Shown here in pieces: positions 37,279 to 38,238 of a DNA stretch of 38,238 nucleotides. Position numbers and translations under genes: made by a program. Each line of letters begins with the position of its first letter. The first letter of the stretch is position 1. Below the pieces are notes generated by a model. It had not been told where the DNA came from and searched no databases. It saw nothing but the letters and a program-made list of their open reading frames with translations. The DNA comes from CAYLJV01 sp964554215. GTDB lineage: Archaea; Hadarchaeota; Hadarchaeia; Hadarchaeales; JAGGTB01. Location: NCBI GenBank assembly GCA_964554215.1, contig CAZKND010000002.1, positions 1-38,238 on the forward strand, written 5' to 3'.

Positions 37279-38184
37279 TCAAAGCAAAGCTTCGATAATA
37301 TCTCTCTCAGTTATAATTCCGATAATCTTCTCATTTTCGATTACTGGAAGTCCACTAAATCCGCTTTCCTTCATTTTTCTAGCAGTATCCCCGACATCGT
37401 CTTCTGGTCCGCAACAAATTGGGTCTTCCGTCATTATTTTTTCAACTTCTACATGCAGTGCGTCCGCTGCATTACCGGTGGACATATTTTTGAATATCTC
37501 TCCGCTTCCGAAATAGTCTAAGACATCTACCGATGTTATGATGCCTTCTAAGCTATCGTTCTCGATAACCGGAAGCCTTCTAAAACCTTTGGAAATCATC
37601 TCTTGCATTGCATCTATGAGGAAAACGTTGGGATCGAGAGTTGCTACTTTTGGAGTCATGTAATCTTCCACCTTGGAGTTTGCTGGAGAAGGCATGTATC
37701 CGCTTAGGTCTCTTTCCGATACAATCCCTAGAATTTTTTTGTTATCGTCTAAAATCGGTAGACCCCCTACCCCTTCCTCTTCCATCTTTTTTGCAACCTC
37801 CGATATGGAAGATTTATTTGTGGTGTAAGGGGGATTGTTTTCCATGATCTTTTCTGTAGAATCGTTTATAGCTGATAAGAAGTTTCCCGAATGTTTGTTT
37901 TCTATGATTTGATGTTTTTCGCCACCTCCGAGAAAATTCACGATGTCTCTAGTTATGAGCAAACCTTTCAATCTCTTGCTTCCAGGATCCGTTACAGGTA
38001 ATCTTCTGATTCCGTTTTCCACCATTTTTTCAGAGGCCTTCTTTATCGGCATACCTGTGGAGATTGTGATAACCTCCTCACTTGCGATATCCATGATTTC
38101 CCCTTCTTCTTCATGCAGTTTGGATTCAAATTCGGCTGGCCCTCTATCTCTTGATTTATAACTTGCAGATGGGTCTTTTGGCAA
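37279..38184 (-). CDS. Protein with four CBS domains
   Basis: 301 residues. Four CBS domains form two Bateman pairs: near 30-90 (ITISTGMPIKKASEKMVENGIRRLPV), 105-165 (NKSSISEVAKKMEEEGVGGLPIL...GIVSERDL), 168-230 (MTPKVATLDPNVFLIDAMQEM...RRLPVI) and 245-301 (EKIMTEDPICCGPEDDVGDTARKMKESGFSGLPVI...GIITERDII). Such proteins bind adenine nucleotides or AdoMet and act as energy or metabolite sensors. The start is TTG at 38184, with a strong GAGGTGAT upstream. No catalytic domain is attached. It converges on the HypE-like gene with six bases between stops. Confidence 0.92.
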   Translation of the reverse strand: MPKDPSASYKSRDRGPAEFESKLHEEEGEIMDIASEEVITISTGMPIKKASEKMVENGIRRLPVTDPGSKRLKGLLITRDIVNFLGGGEKHQIIENKHSGNFLSAINDSTEKIMENNPPYTTNKSSISEVAKKMEEEGVGGLPILDDNKKILGIVSERDLSGYMPSPANSKVEDYMTPKVATLDPNVFLIDAMQEMISKGFRRLPVIENDSLEGIITSVDVLDYFGSGEIFKNMSTGNAADALHVEVEKIMTEDPICCGPEDDVGDTARKMKESGFSGLPVIENEKIIGIITERDIIEALL

Positions 38185-38238
38185 AATATCACCTCTTTAT
38201 GAATTTGTTTAACAAGTTAGTCTAGTAGAACTTTCTTT

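Noticed and set aside
1..38238. CRISPR array, insertion sequence or prophage
   Set aside because: No regularly spaced repeats, transposase, integrase or phage structural genes were seen on either strand.

Overview
The window is chromosomal DNA from a euryarchaeon. Archaeal markers include ribosomal proteins L10e and S8e, archaeal-type PheS/PheT, Pth2, NucS, an XPD-type helicase, Trm1, NAC, a geranylgeranyl reductase, a TFS-like zinc ribbon, TATA-box promoters and frequent TTG/GTG starts. The DNA is AT-rich and many proteins are rich in Glu, Asp and Lys. An F420-type FrhB protein and a moderately acidic proteome would fit a halophilic or methanogen-related euryarchaeal lineage, but I cannot fix the taxon. 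A 10-N scaffold gap (26183-26192) shows a draft assembly.

Layout. 1-4.6 kb: the end of an acetate-transporter gene, a cold-shock protein, an FrhB-like iron-sulfur flavoprotein, a cis-prenyltransferase, L10e and a TrkA-type K+ regulator. 4.7-13.2 kb: an AbrB-PhoU regulator, geranylgeranyl reductase (minus strand), then a plus-strand run of a small membrane protein, pth2, thiL, adk, pheS, pheT and an HPP membrane protein. 13.2-15.6 kb: an unrecognised Lys-rich protein, a GC-rich structured RNA candidate, and rnhB, which is interrupted by a 26-nt insertion with the form of an archaeal bulge-helix-bulge intron. 15.6-20.6 kb: an exported protein and a THEP1-type NTPase behind related inverted repeats, trm1, rlmE and a DUF123 nuclease (minus strand), and two small conserved proteins.

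20.8-24.7 kb is a minus-strand cluster smc-scpA-scpB-rps8e. It encodes the complete condensin set, but the SMC is only 773 residues and I can see no hinge domain in it. 24.9-29 kb: MTA/MTI phosphorylase, a truncated TFS-like zinc ribbon, the scaffold gap with a duplicated flank (probably two overlapping strain-variant contigs), a TrkA-DHH protein, NAC and an alkyladenine DNA glycosylase. 29-34.3 kb: XPD-like helicase, NucS, an EamA transporter, two extracytoplasmic proteins and tRNA-Gly(CCC). 34.5-38.2 kb: two overlapping MgtE half-transporters, a zinc ribbon, a HypE-like AIR-synthase protein and a four-CBS protein.

Most genes are housekeeping: translation, tRNA and rRNA modification, lipid synthesis, chromosome organisation and DNA repair. 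The two observations most worth following are the intron-like insertion that splits the rnhB active-site motif and the hinge-less SMC beside intact ScpA and ScpB. The structured RNA at about 14.66-14.89 kb is the third.
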